A stretch of DNA of 64,000 nt, taken from the NCBI RefSeq assembly GCF_003429005.1, contig NZ_QVQV01000004.1, positions 434,518-498,517 of the forward strand, given 5' to 3'. The DNA is from Paraburkholderia sp. DHOC27. Its GTDB lineage: Bacteria > Pseudomonadota > Gammaproteobacteria > Burkholderiales > Burkholderiaceae. Below, piece by piece: positions 27,565 to 35,621 of the stretch. The notes under the pieces are model-generated. The model had not been told where the DNA came from, made no database searches, and saw only the letters and a list, made by a program, of their open reading frames with translations. Within the stretch, counting starts at the first letter, position 1. Every line of letters begins with the position of its first letter. The position numbers and the translations under genes are program-made.

Positions 27565-27846
27565 ATGATCACTTCGTTTGGCAACAAGGCTACAGCACTC
27601 ATTTTTTCCGGCGCTTTCGCGCGCTCACTGCCTGTCGAGATTCAAGCGGTTGCGCATCGCAAGCTGCTCATGATCGACGCGACAGTGTCCATTGAAGACC
27701 TGTACGCGCCGCCCGGCAACCGGCTGGAGGCATTGCAGGGTCAGCGCAGCGGGCAATGGAGTATTCGCATCAATGCGAAATGGCGCATCTGCTTCCATTT
27801 CGTGGAAGGCCATTCGCTAAACGTCGAGATCGTTGACTATCACTGA
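27565..27846 (+). CDS. higB: HigB-type toxin (RelE/ParE superfamily)
   Basis: 93 residues, typical for HigB. It has the plasmid-maintenance killer fold pattern, with RLEALQGQRSGQWSIRINAKWRICFHF carried in two overlapping conserved stretches (LEALQGQRSGQWSIRIN and KWRICFHF). HigB toxins cleave mRNA on the ribosome. No Shine-Dalgarno precedes the ATG (the upstream bases are AAATCATCC), and the -10 box is only about seven bases away, so the message may be leaderless. The antitoxin gene follows 17 bases later. Toxin-first order is the rule for HigBA. Confidence 0.9.
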   Translation: MITSFGNKATALIFSGAFARSLPVEIQAVAHRKLLMIDATVSIEDLYAPPGNRLEALQGQRSGQWSIRINAKWRICFHFVEGHSLNVEIVDYH

Positions 27847-27863
27847 TTGATTGGGAGACCGCA

Positions 27864-28319
27864 ATGGTCATCACACGCGCCGAACTGGACAACACCGACT
27901 TTTCGGACCTCGAGACCGGGGAGCCGATCGCGCCACTGCATCCCGGCGAGATCCTGCGCTCTGAGTTCCTCGACCCGCTGGGTATGTCAGTCAATGCGCT
28001 CGCCAAAGCCCTGCGCGTGCCCGCACCACGCATCAACGATGTCGTGCTGGGCAGGCGCGCCATCTCGGCGGACACCGCCCTGCGTCTCGCGCGCTACTTC
28101 AGCGTGAGCGCGCAGTTCTGGCTGAATCTGCAAATCGACTTTGATCTGCGCGTTGCCCGCGAGGCCGATGGCGCGCAGATCGAGAGCGAAATCGAACCGC
28201 TGCCCAAGGCGCAACGGCCTAAATTGCCCAAGGCATTGAGCGGCCAGAGCCGCGGCGCGGTGCTGGCCGCAAGCGTCGCCGGCAACGCTGCGGCGGCCAG
28301 ACTGCGGCGCAAGGACTAA
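27864..28319 (+). CDS. higA: HigA-type antitoxin (Xre-like)
   Basis: 151 residues. A helix-turn-helix of the HigA class spans about residues 25-95 (HPGEILRSEFLDPLGMSVNA, then LRVPAPRINDVVLGRRAISA, ARYFSVSAQFWLNLQ). It binds HigB and represses the operon. GGGAG eight bases before the ATG gives it a normal ribosome binding site, unlike higB. The protein is about 50 residues longer than usual; the extra C-terminal part is Lys/Arg/Ala-rich and looks unstructured. Confidence 0.9.
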   Translation: MVITRAELDNTDFSDLETGEPIAPLHPGEILRSEFLDPLGMSVNALAKALRVPAPRINDVVLGRRAISADTALRLARYFSVSAQFWLNLQIDFDLRVAREADGAQIESEIEPLPKAQRPKLPKALSGQSRGAVLAASVAGNAAAARLRRKD

Positions 28320-28420
28320 GCTCGGACATCGACTCCGTCCGGCTTGTGTCTCAAAAGCACGGGACCGACACATCCTGCGGGTAAAATCGAGACATTCCTT
28401 CGCCTTATCGGAGTATCGCA

Positions 28421-29437
28421 ATGGCATTGCACCGTCGTACCACTCTCACGAAGTACCTGATCGAGCAGCAGCGCGAGACCAACAATCTGCCGGCCGACCT
28501 GCGCCTCCTGATCGAAGTCGTTGCGCGCGCGTGCAAGGCGATCAGCTACCACGTCAGCAAAGGCGCACTGGGCGATGCGCTCGGCACCGCAGGCAGCGAG
28601 AACGTGCAGGGCGAAGTACAGAAGAAGCTCGACATTCTCTCCAACGACATTCTGCTCGAAGCCAACGAATGGGGCGGCAACCTGGCCGGCATGGCGTCCG
28701 AAGAAATGGAGAAGTTCTCGCCGATCCCCGCCAATTATCCGAAGGGCGAATATCTGCTGGTATTCGATCCGCTGGACGGCTCGTCGAATATCGACGTGAA
28801 CGTTTCTATCGGCACGATCTTCTCGGTGCTGCGATGCCCCGACGGTCAGCAGCCTACCGAACAGTCGTTCCTGCAACCCGGCACACAGCAGGTTGCCGCC
28901 GGCTACGCCGTGTACGGTCCGCAGACTGTGCTCGTGCTGACCACCGGCAACGGGGTGAACTGCTTTACGCTCGATCGCGAACTGGGCTCGTGGGTGCTCA
29001 CGCAAAGTGATATGCGCATTCCGGTGGAAACGCGTGAGTTCGCGATTAACGCGTCGAACGAGCGCCACTGGTTCCCGCCTGTGCAGCAGTACATTAGCGA
29101 ACTCAAGGCAGGCAAGGACGGCTCACGCCAGGAAGATTTCAACATGCGCTGGGTCGCGTCGATGGTGGCCGATGTGCATCGCATTTTGAACCGCGGCGGC
29201 ATCTTCATGTATCCCGCGGACGCACGCACGCCCGACAAGCCAGGCAAGCTGCGTCTCATGTACGAAGCCAATCCGATGGCGTTCATCGTCGAGCAGGCAG
29301 GCGGCGCCGCGACCAACGGCGAGAAGCGCATTCTGGATATCGTGCCGAAGAGCCTGCATGAACGCGTGGCCGTGTTCCTCGGTTCGAAAAACGAAGTGGA
29401 CCGCGTAACCCGATACCACCTCGAAAAGAAAAGTTGA
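28421..29437 (+). CDS. fbp: Fructose-1,6-bisphosphatase class I
   Basis: 338 residues. The class I signature DPLDGSSNIDVNVSIGTIF carries the metal ligands, with the upstream Glu in ASEEMEKF, and the substrate site lies in the C-terminal half (GKLRLMYEANPMAFIVEQAGG). It hydrolyses fructose 1,6-bisphosphate to fructose 6-phosphate in gluconeogenesis. CGGAG about eight bases before the ATG. A TAAAAT hexamer at 28382-28387 could be its -10 box, so it probably has its own promoter despite following higA. Confidence 0.96.
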   Translation: MALHRRTTLTKYLIEQQRETNNLPADLRLLIEVVARACKAISYHVSKGALGDALGTAGSENVQGEVQKKLDILSNDILLEANEWGGNLAGMASEEMEKFSPIPANYPKGEYLLVFDPLDGSSNIDVNVSIGTIFSVLRCPDGQQPTEQSFLQPGTQQVAAGYAVYGPQTVLVLTTGNGVNCFTLDRELGSWVLTQSDMRIPVETREFAINASNERHWFPPVQQYISELKAGKDGSRQEDFNMRWVASMVADVHRILNRGGIFMYPADARTPDKPGKLRLMYEANPMAFIVEQAGGAATNGEKRILDIVPKSLHERVAVFLGSKNEVDRVTRYHLEKKS

Positions 29438-29446
29438 GGCAGGGGC

Positions 29447-29476
29447 TTGCCAAAGCGATAAAGAAGTCCATATAAT
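29447..29476 (+). promoter_or_regulatory. Promoter of tRNA-Thr
   Basis: TTGCCA (29447-29452) and a consensus TATAAT (29471-29476) separated by 18 bases, with the -10 box 15 bases upstream of the mature tRNA 5' end. Confidence 0.8.
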
Positions 29477-29491
29477 CTCGTTTCTCCTGAT

Positions 29492-29567
29492 GCCGGAATA
29501 GCTCAGACGGTAGAGCAGCGCATTCGTAATGCGAAGGTCGGGGGTTCGATTCCTCTTTCCGGCACCA
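29492..29567 (+). tRNA. tRNA-Thr (CGT anticodon)
   Basis: 76 bases including encoded CCA. The acceptor stem GCCGGAA pairs with TTCCGGC, the D-arm has AGCTCAGACGGTAGAGC, the anticodon loop TTCGTAA gives CGT (reads ACG), and the T-loop is GTTCGATTC. All arms fold without mismatch. Confidence 0.97.
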
Positions 29568-29583
29568 ACAGATTCAAGCACTT

Positions 29584-29611
29584 AGCCCAGTCATCGCGAC
29601 TGGGCTTTTTG
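29584..29611 (+). terminator. Intrinsic terminator after tRNA-Thr
   Basis: A nine-pair stem (AGCCCAGTC with GACTGGGCT), five-base loop and five T, 17 bases past the tRNA. Confidence 0.92.
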
Positions 29612-29711
29612 CTTTTCTGGCCGCGATATGTCCTGGCGCTGGTCTAGAATCCCGTGCCGCACTGGTACGAAAACTGCTGTTCTCACGATCTCTATCTCAC
29701 GGAGCAAATCA

Positions 29712-29852
29712 ATGAAAAAATTCGCCCTGGCCATCGTCGCTGCTTTCACAGCGCTGTCCACGGTTCCGGCATTCGCCGATTACGACCATGATCATCATCG
29801 GCATTGCCATTGGGTTTGGCATCACCACCATCGCGTGCACGAGTGCCGTTAA
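29712..29852 (+). CDS. His-rich secreted micro-protein (HHHH-motif type)
   Basis: 46 residues. A classical signal peptide (MKKFALAIVAAFTALSTVPAFA) is followed by a mature peptide of about 24 residues of which ten are His and two Cys, with a run HHHH. GGAG lies seven bases before the ATG, and a terminator follows about 100 bases later, so it is a complete single-gene unit. The composition suggests binding of divalent metal or haem in the periplasm; this is inference. Similar tiny proteins occur in Burkholderia but their role is unknown. Confidence 0.75.
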   Translation: MKKFALAIVAAFTALSTVPAFADYDHDHHRHCHWVWHHHHRVHECR

Positions 29853-29951
29853 TGCTGCCTATGCTGTCGAAGCACCGGATGCTTGAACGAGCAACCACCG
29901 GCAAATTGAGCTTCGATTTCGCTTCGCAGCAGTAACACTGCTCCGGCATTG

Positions 29952-29977
29952 AACCCAGTCTCTGAGACTGGGTTTTT
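29952..29977 (+). terminator. Intrinsic terminator after the His-rich micro-protein gene
   Basis: A ten-pair stem (AACCCAGTCT with AGACTGGGTT), three-base loop and five T ending at about 29977. Confidence 0.85.
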
Positions 29978-30055
29978 CGTTTCTGGGCGTCGCTCGACGT
30001 TCAATCGCTGTCGCTGTGACAATCTGAACACCTTCGACAAGTTCGCCCCGCTGAT

Positions 30056-32749
30056 ATGACCGCTCCCAGCAAACCATCGCCGCTCGTTTCGCATCCCACC
30101 TCACCAGGCACGGACACCGTTGCGCACTCCAGCGGCTTCGTTCGGGTACGCGGCGCGCGCGAGCACAATCTGAAGAACGTCGACGTGGAGATTCCACGCG
30201 ATGCGCTCGTCGTGTTCACCGGTGTATCCGGTTCGGGCAAATCCTCGCTGGCGTTCGGCACGCTGTACGCGGAGGCGCAGCGGCGGTATTTCGAATCGGT
30301 CGCGCCTTACGCGCGGCGCTTGATCGAGCAGGTGGGCGTGCCGGAGGTCGACTCCATCGAAGGACTGCCACCTGCGGTCGCCTTGCAGCAGCAGCGCGGT
30401 GCGCCCAGTGCGCGCTCCTCGGTGGGCAGCGTCACGACGCTGTCGAGCCTCGTGCGCATGCTTTACTCGCGTACCGGCAACTATCCGCCGAAGCAGCCCA
30501 TGCTGTACGCGGAAGACTTCTCGCCTAACACCGTGCAGGGCGCCTGTCCCGTCTGTCATGGACTCGGGCGCGTGTACGAGGTGACCGAGAAATCAATGGT
30601 GCCCGACGACTCGCTCACCATCCGTGAACGGGCGATTGCCGCGTGGCCGCCGGCATGGCACGGCCAGAATCTGCGCGACATTCTCGTCACCCTCGGTTAC
30701 GACGTGGATACGCCGTGGCGCGACTTGCCCCGCAAGGATCGCGACTGGATCCTGTTCACCGACGAGCAACCCACGGTGCCGGTCTATGCCGGCCTCACGC
30801 CAAAGGAGACGCGCGCGGCGCTCAAGCGCAAGCTCGAACCGAGCTACCAGGGCACGTTCACCGGCGCGCGCCGTTACGTGTTGCATACCTTTGCCAACAC
30901 ACAAAGTGCGCTGATGAAAAAGCGCGTCTCGCAGTACATGATCAGCAGCGAATGTCCGTCGTGTCACGGCAAGCGTCTCAAGAAAGAGGCACTCTCTGTG
31001 ACGTTCGCCGGTCTCGACATTGGTGAGCTGTCGCAACTGCCACTCGCGCGTCTGGCCGCCCTGCTCGAGCCCATTGCGCGCGGCGAGTGGGCCGATGCTG
31101 GCTCGACGACACCAAGCCGTGCGCTTGGGAAACAGACACGGCTAGACGCCACCGCGCGCCGCATCGCGGCAGGCGGCGCGTCGCACCAGGCCGCGCCGGA
31201 TGTTCGGCGCACGCCGAATCTGTCCGAAGAAAAACGCGTCGCCGCCCAGCGGATCGCCGCGGAATTGCTGGAGCGCCTGTCCACGCTAGTCGACCTGGGC
31301 CTGGGCTATCTCGCACTGGACCGCAGCACGCCGACGCTCTCCTCCGGTGAACTGCAACGTCTGCGTCTTGCGACGCAGTTGTCGTCGCAACTTTTCGGCG
31401 TGGTGTATGTACTCGACGAACCATCGGCAGGTTTGCATCCCGCAGATGGGGAAGCGCTCTTCACTGCCCTGCAACGACTCAAAGCCGCGGGGAATTCCCT
31501 CTTCGTGGTGGAGCACGATCTGCAGATGATGCGGCGCGCCGACTGGCTGGTCGACGTTGGTCCCGCCGCCGGCGAAGCAGGCGGTCATGTGATCTACAGC
31601 GGACCGCCCGCGGGCCTCGCCGCAGTCGAAGCCTCGCAGACCCGTCATCATCTGTTCTCAGCCAGTATGCCGCGCGCCCACACGGCGCGCGAGCCGGCCG
31701 GATGGCTAAGGCTTGCGAACGTGAGCCGCAATAACCTGCACCGCCTCGAGGTGGCGTTTCCGCTCGGCTGCTTCACGACGGTGACCGGCGTCTCGGGTTC
31801 GGGCAAATCGAGTCTCGTCAGTCAGGCGCTGCCGGAACTGGTGGCAGAGCGGCTCGGACGAGTGATCGAAACCGCGGACGACGACGAAACCGATCCGCTG
31901 CTGGCGGCGGCCGAGGTGCCGGCCAGCGGTGAAATCGTCGAAGGGATGGAGGCGTTGCGCAGGCTCGTGCGCGTGGACCAGAAGCCCATCGGCCGCACAC
32001 CGCGCTCCAATCTCGCGACCTACACCGGACTCTTCGATCACGTCCGCAAGCTGTTTGCCGATACGCCGGCCGCGCGCAAGCGTCGCTACAGCGCTGGGCG
32101 CTTTTCCTTCAACGTCGCTCAAGGGCGCTGTCCGACGTGCGAGGGCGAAGGCTTCGTCAGCGTCGAACTGCTGTTCATGCCAAGCGTCTATGCGCCCTGC
32201 TCGACCTGCCACGGTACGCGTTACAACCCGCAGACACTCGAAATCAAATGGCACGAGAAAAACATTGCCGACGTGCTCGCGCTGACCGTCGACGCCGCGT
32301 GTGATTTCTTCGTCGGCGAAGCACACATCATGCGGGCATTGACTGTGTTGCGCGAGATCGGACTCGGCTATCTGCGACTGGGTCAGCCGGCCACTGAACT
32401 CTCCGGCGGCGAAGCTCAACGCATCAAACTCGCCACCGAATTGCAGCGCGCGCAACGCGGCGACACGCTGTACATCCTCGATGAACCGACCACCGGCTTG
32501 CACCCCGCTGACGTGGACCGTCTGATGGTCCAGTTGCAGGGACTCGTGGACGCCGGCAACACGGTGGTGGTCGTCGAGCACGACATGCGCGTCGCGGCAC
32601 AAAGCGACTGGATCATCGACGTCGGACCCGGTGCGGGCGACGCAGGTGGACAGATCGTGGTGTGCGGCACGCCGGCTGAGGTTGCGCGCGCGGAGCATAG
32701 TCGCACGGCTGGCTATCTGCGGGACACGGTAGCTGCTGACCAGCGGTGA
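30056..32749 (+). CDS. uvrA: UvrA2-type excinuclease ABC subunit A paralogue
   Basis: 897 residues, somewhat shorter than canonical UvrA (about 940). Two ABC cassettes are present: Walker A GVSGSGKSSLAFGTLYAE near residue 55 and GVSGSGKSSLVSQALPE near 580. Signatures are LSSGELQRLRLATQL (Ser replacing the second Gly) and LSGGEAQRIKLATEL, and the Walker B segments are VLDEPSAGLHP and ILDEPTTGLHP. Zinc CxxC pairs occur around CPVCHGLG/CPSCHGKR and CPTCEGEG/CSTCHGTR. The altered first signature and reduced length fit the UvrA2 branch, linked to tolerance of DNA-binding drugs or damage rather than to standard UvrAB repair. No uvrB or uvrC is adjacent. Confidence 0.9.
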   Translation: MTAPSKPSPLVSHPTSPGTDTVAHSSGFVRVRGAREHNLKNVDVEIPRDALVVFTGVSGSGKSSLAFGTLYAEAQRRYFESVAPYARRLIEQVGVPEVDSIEGLPPAVALQQQRGAPSARSSVGSVTTLSSLVRMLYSRTGNYPPKQPMLYAEDFSPNTVQGACPVCHGLGRVYEVTEKSMVPDDSLTIRERAIAAWPPAWHGQNLRDILVTLGYDVDTPWRDLPRKDRDWILFTDEQPTVPVYAGLTPKETRAALKRKLEPSYQGTFTGARRYVLHTFANTQSALMKKRVSQYMISSECPSCHGKRLKKEALSVTFAGLDIGELSQLPLARLAALLEPIARGEWADAGSTTPSRALGKQTRLDATARRIAAGGASHQAAPDVRRTPNLSEEKRVAAQRIAAELLERLSTLVDLGLGYLALDRSTPTLSSGELQRLRLATQLSSQLFGVVYVLDEPSAGLHPADGEALFTALQRLKAAGNSLFVVEHDLQMMRRADWLVDVGPAAGEAGGHVIYSGPPAGLAAVEASQTRHHLFSASMPRAHTAREPAGWLRLANVSRNNLHRLEVAFPLGCFTTVTGVSGSGKSSLVSQALPELVAERLGRVIETADDDETDPLLAAAEVPASGEIVEGMEALRRLVRVDQKPIGRTPRSNLATYTGLFDHVRKLFADTPAARKRRYSAGRFSFNVAQGRCPTCEGEGFVSVELLFMPSVYAPCSTCHGTRYNPQTLEIKWHEKNIADVLALTVDAACDFFVGEAHIMRALTVLREIGLGYLRLGQPATELSGGEAQRIKLATELQRAQRGDTLYILDEPTTGLHPADVDRLMVQLQGLVDAGNTVVVVEHDMRVAAQSDWIIDVGPGAGDAGGQIVVCGTPAEVARAEHSRTAGYLRDTVAADQR

Positions 32750-33466
32750 TGATGTCGGCTGTCAACGACGCCGCCATCAACGCCTCCTGCTACGCCTGAC
32801 CTCACATTTCGAATTGGCACTGCTTGCCTCGTATTCGCCTATTTGTCATTTGAATTGACGATTTAAATCGCCATGAATCGCGTCAACGGAATCAAGCGAG
32901 GCGTCGTTAACCAGAAAAGGGCGTGAGTTCAACGGCGTATTTCTTCGTACGAACTTTTGTCATGCATCTGGAATAGTCTGATCCCGGCACTGCGGGGAAA
33001 TGCTTAAGGGTCCTGACGAGGTGTCACACGCAACACAAATAGTCCGCGCAGTTTGCGCTTTAAAAATGGGGCTTGCTTAACCGTTTTGCCAGATGGCGTC
33101 GCGCTGCAATAGAGCGCTGCAGCGCAGCAAACAGGTGTAGTGCAGCTTGCGAGCGCTGGGGAATACCCGAGGCGATGTGCGCGGCGAACTGCATATGACT
33201 GTACGAATTCGCACACTGCGCCGTCCGTTTGATGTGTTTTTGTATTGTCGTGAAACCGGCAGCGCCAGGTACAAAAACGGCCTAAAGGTTTTAGCCCGAC
33301 CGTTCGTAATACAGGCAATCATTAAATTTTATTCAAAGAAGATGTCGGGACGAAGCCTTGTGCCGTTAAAGCAACAATTCGGGATTGAAAAACAGTTTTA
33401 TCGCTTTGCAGCACTAGTGCAAAACAGGGACCGAGGCAGATAATCGGTTCGTACAGGAGAACTATC
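32750..33466. other. 717-base gene-poor, AT-richer region
   Basis: No open frame here has a ribosome binding site and normal codon use. Composition is more AT-rich than both sides. A 12-bp perfect palindrome (CGATTTAAATCG, 32859-32870) is present, and the right end contains the promoter of the 49-codon gene at 33467. It could be a decayed gene or hold a non-coding RNA, but I cannot support either. Confidence 0.5.
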
Positions 33467-33616
33467 ATGGATGCCAAACCGCCCAAGATTCCGACCCCGG
33501 ATAAAGTTGCCAGCCCGGATCCGGAACCCGCTGGCGTTGAGTTCCTGGGCGCCGAACTGCCTGAGCATGTTCGCGCGTTCTTTGACGAACAACGCAAGTC
33601 GTGCGATCCGAAGTAA
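33467..33616 (+). CDS. Small acidic protein of unknown function (49 aa)
   Basis: An open frame of 49 codons beginning MDAKPPKIPTPDK. AGGAG lies eight bases before the ATG, an optimal ribosome binding site. The first half is Pro/Asp/Lys-rich and likely disordered; the second (GAELPEHVRAFFDEQRK) looks like one amphipathic helix. There is no signal peptide or membrane segment. The family is not recognised. It stands alone downstream of a 717-base gap. Confidence 0.6.
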   Translation: MDAKPPKIPTPDKVASPDPEPAGVEFLGAELPEHVRAFFDEQRKSCDPK

Positions 33617-33855
33617 CTGCGAATTGCCGCGCTGCAATATACCGATCATGGGCAATGCCATCGGTCGGTTCGGGGTTGCGTGCGGACAACGTGACGTATC
33701 GCGCGTCGCATTAGCTTGATCGCGTTCGCGCTGGATTTTCGTCCAGCGCGGTAGGGTGTGCGCGCGCAGTGCATGTGCAATTTGCGCGGCTGCCAGCGAT
33801 CACTTCGATTAATCTTCAGGTCTTTCCGTTTCGACCGTTCCGGTCACGTTCCCAC

Positions 33856-34452
33856 ATGAACCGTCCGTTTCGCAATGGCGTGTGCCGCGTCATGGCACTG
33901 AGTGCAGCTTTGGCGATGGTGTCCGCGCCCGCTCGGGCAGATAGCGATAACACCGCACTCACGAATCTGATCTCGCTGGTCTCGCAACGCCTTGCGCTCG
34001 CCGAGCCAGTCGCACGCTGGAAGTGGGCCAACCATCAGCCGATTACCGATGCACCACGTGAAGCCGCGTTGCTCGCCGACGTCGAAAAGCGCGCCGCCGC
34101 GGCGCAACTCGATCTGGCGTTCGCACGCGCGTTCTTCCAGGACCAGATTGATGCGAGCAAGGAGATTCAGAACGCTCTGTTCGCCACGTGGCGCAGCACA
34201 CGCGCGCCTGAGGGAGCCGCGCCGGATCTCGCCACCAGCACCCGCCCTCAACTGGATCAGTTGACGAAGTCGATGATCACCGGGCTCGTCGGCGTGCAGG
34301 GCTTGCGCACGGCAGCGGATTGTCCGTCACAGGTGGCGCAGGGAATCGCCAACTGGAAGACGCTGACGCGCTACGACTCGGCGCGCTCAGCGGCGCTCAC
34401 CAGGGCGCTCGGACATGTATGCGAATCTGGCGGCGTGGGCGCGACCGGCTGA
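33856..34452 (+). CDS. aroQ: Secreted chorismate mutase (AroQ gamma class)
   Basis: 198 residues. A signal peptide (about residues 1-28, ending PARA) precedes the helical AroQ domain. LVSQRLALAEPVARWKW carries the first active-site Arg and Lys, and ARAFFQDQIDASKEIQ the second helix with further catalytic residues. A C-terminal Cys pair (ADCPSQ, HVCES) fits the disulfide of the periplasmic gamma class. It converts chorismate to prephenate outside the cytoplasm; the physiological reason is unclear in bacteria. Its last 82 bases overlap the convergent exonuclease gene. Confidence 0.88.
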   Translation: MNRPFRNGVCRVMALSAALAMVSAPARADSDNTALTNLISLVSQRLALAEPVARWKWANHQPITDAPREAALLADVEKRAAAAQLDLAFARAFFQDQIDASKEIQNALFATWRSTRAPEGAAPDLATSTRPQLDQLTKSMITGLVGVQGLRTAADCPSQVAQGIANWKTLTRYDSARSAALTRALGHVCESGGVGATG

Positions 34453-35621
34453 GCACTGCGTTCAGACTCTACCGGGAGCGCTGTCGGAGCGAGCGGTGTT
34501 GAAACGCCGAGCGGCATGACGCGCAGCCCGCGCGCAAGATGCCCCTGCAAAATGCGGTAAGTCGACAGTTCGAACGCGGCCCCCACGTTCGCGGCCGGCA
34601 AGCCTGCCGCTTCCTCCAGCGTGGGCGTGTGGCCAAGGTACCGCCAGCGATCCACGACGTGGAACGCGCGCGCCTGCAACTCCGCGTCACGCTCCTCAAA
34701 GACGATGGGCCCGTTGAACGGCCAGGGTGCGTCCACCGGATCGCCCTTCGCGACACGCTGCTGCCGGTTGTGCGCCGGACGCAGCGTGGCGATCCATTGC
34801 GCTTCGGCCAGCATCGCGCCCAGCTCACCGCCCGTGGCGCGCCATTCGACCCGCCGTACCTGCTGGGCGAGCCGCAAATCTTTCGACGACCGACGCTCGC
34901 CAGTCAAATGCGAGCGCAACCGCTGCCGGAGCCGCACGCTGCGTCCGACGAAGAGCGGCGCGTCCGCTTCTCCATAGAAGGCATACACGCCGCAACCCGC
35001 CGGAGCGGTATCGAGCAGGTCCTCGGTGATATCGCCGCCGAGGTGATAGCGCCGCAGCGTACGTTCGATCTGCATGCGCAGCGCTTCGACCGGCACGAGA
35101 CCGTGCAGGCGCTGCCAGAACTGCCACAGCAGATCGGCATCGGCTAGCGCGCGGTGCCGGTCGGAGGGCACCAATGCGTGTCGCTCGACCAGCGCGTCGA
35201 GCCCATGACGTTTTTCCGCCGGAAACAGCGCACGCGACAGCCGCACCGTGCACAGCACGTCCGGATTGAACGCGAATCCCGCGCGACGGAATTCACTGCG
35301 CAGAAAGCCGCGGTCGAAACTGGCGTTGTGGGCGACGAACAGCTTGCCGTTCAGCCGCTCGAAAAGCGCCGGCGCGATCGCGCTGAAGGTGGGCGCGCCG
35401 CGCACCATCGCGTCCGTGATGCCGGTGAGTTGCTGAATGAATGGCGGGATGGACTGCTGCGGATCGACCAGGGTGCTCCAGCGGGAAACCCCGCCCGGCC
35501 CAATTTCGACCACGCCGACTTCCGTAATCCGATGCTCGCCTGTCGAACCGCCTGTCGTTTCAAGATCGACGAAGACGATGGGCGTGTCGATCGCGGGGGT
35601 GTGTAAAAGCTGTTCGGGCAT
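34371..35621 (-). CDS. DEDD-type 3'-5' exonuclease fused to a GIY-YIG endonuclease domain
   Basis: 416 residues. Residues about 12-185 are an exonuclease domain of the DnaQ/epsilon type: D19 and E21 in FVDLETTGG, VAHNASFDRGFL, and HRALADADLLWQF supply the DEDDh residues. Residues about 210-300 are a GIY-YIG module as in UvrC/Cho (GVYAFYGEADAPLFVGRS, RLRQRLRSHL, catalytic Glu in LAEAQWIATLRP). The remainder is variable and Pro-rich. Such fusions are thought to incise and trim damaged DNA. The start at 35621 has no clear Shine-Dalgarno. The 3' end overlaps aroQ by 82 bases. Confidence 0.87.
   Translation of the reverse strand: MPEQLLHTPAIDTPIVFVDLETTGGSTGEHRITEVGVVEIGPGGVSRWSTLVDPQQSIPPFIQQLTGITDAMVRGAPTFSAIAPALFERLNGKLFVAHNASFDRGFLRSEFRRAGFAFNPDVLCTVRLSRALFPAEKRHGLDALVERHALVPSDRHRALADADLLWQFWQRLHGLVPVEALRMQIERTLRRYHLGGDITEDLLDTAPAGCGVYAFYGEADAPLFVGRSVRLRQRLRSHLTGERRSSKDLRLAQQVRRVEWRATGGELGAMLAEAQWIATLRPAHNRQQRVAKGDPVDAPWPFNGPIVFEERDAELQARAFHVVDRWRYLGHTPTLEEAAGLPAANVGAAFELSTYRILQGHLARGLRVMPLGVSTPLAPTALPVESERSAQPVAPTPPDSHTCPSALVSAAERAES

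Noticed and set aside
33147..33443. 98-codon frame in the AT-rich gap before the 49-codon gene
   Set aside because: No ribosome binding site, Arg-rich first half and no recognisable motif.
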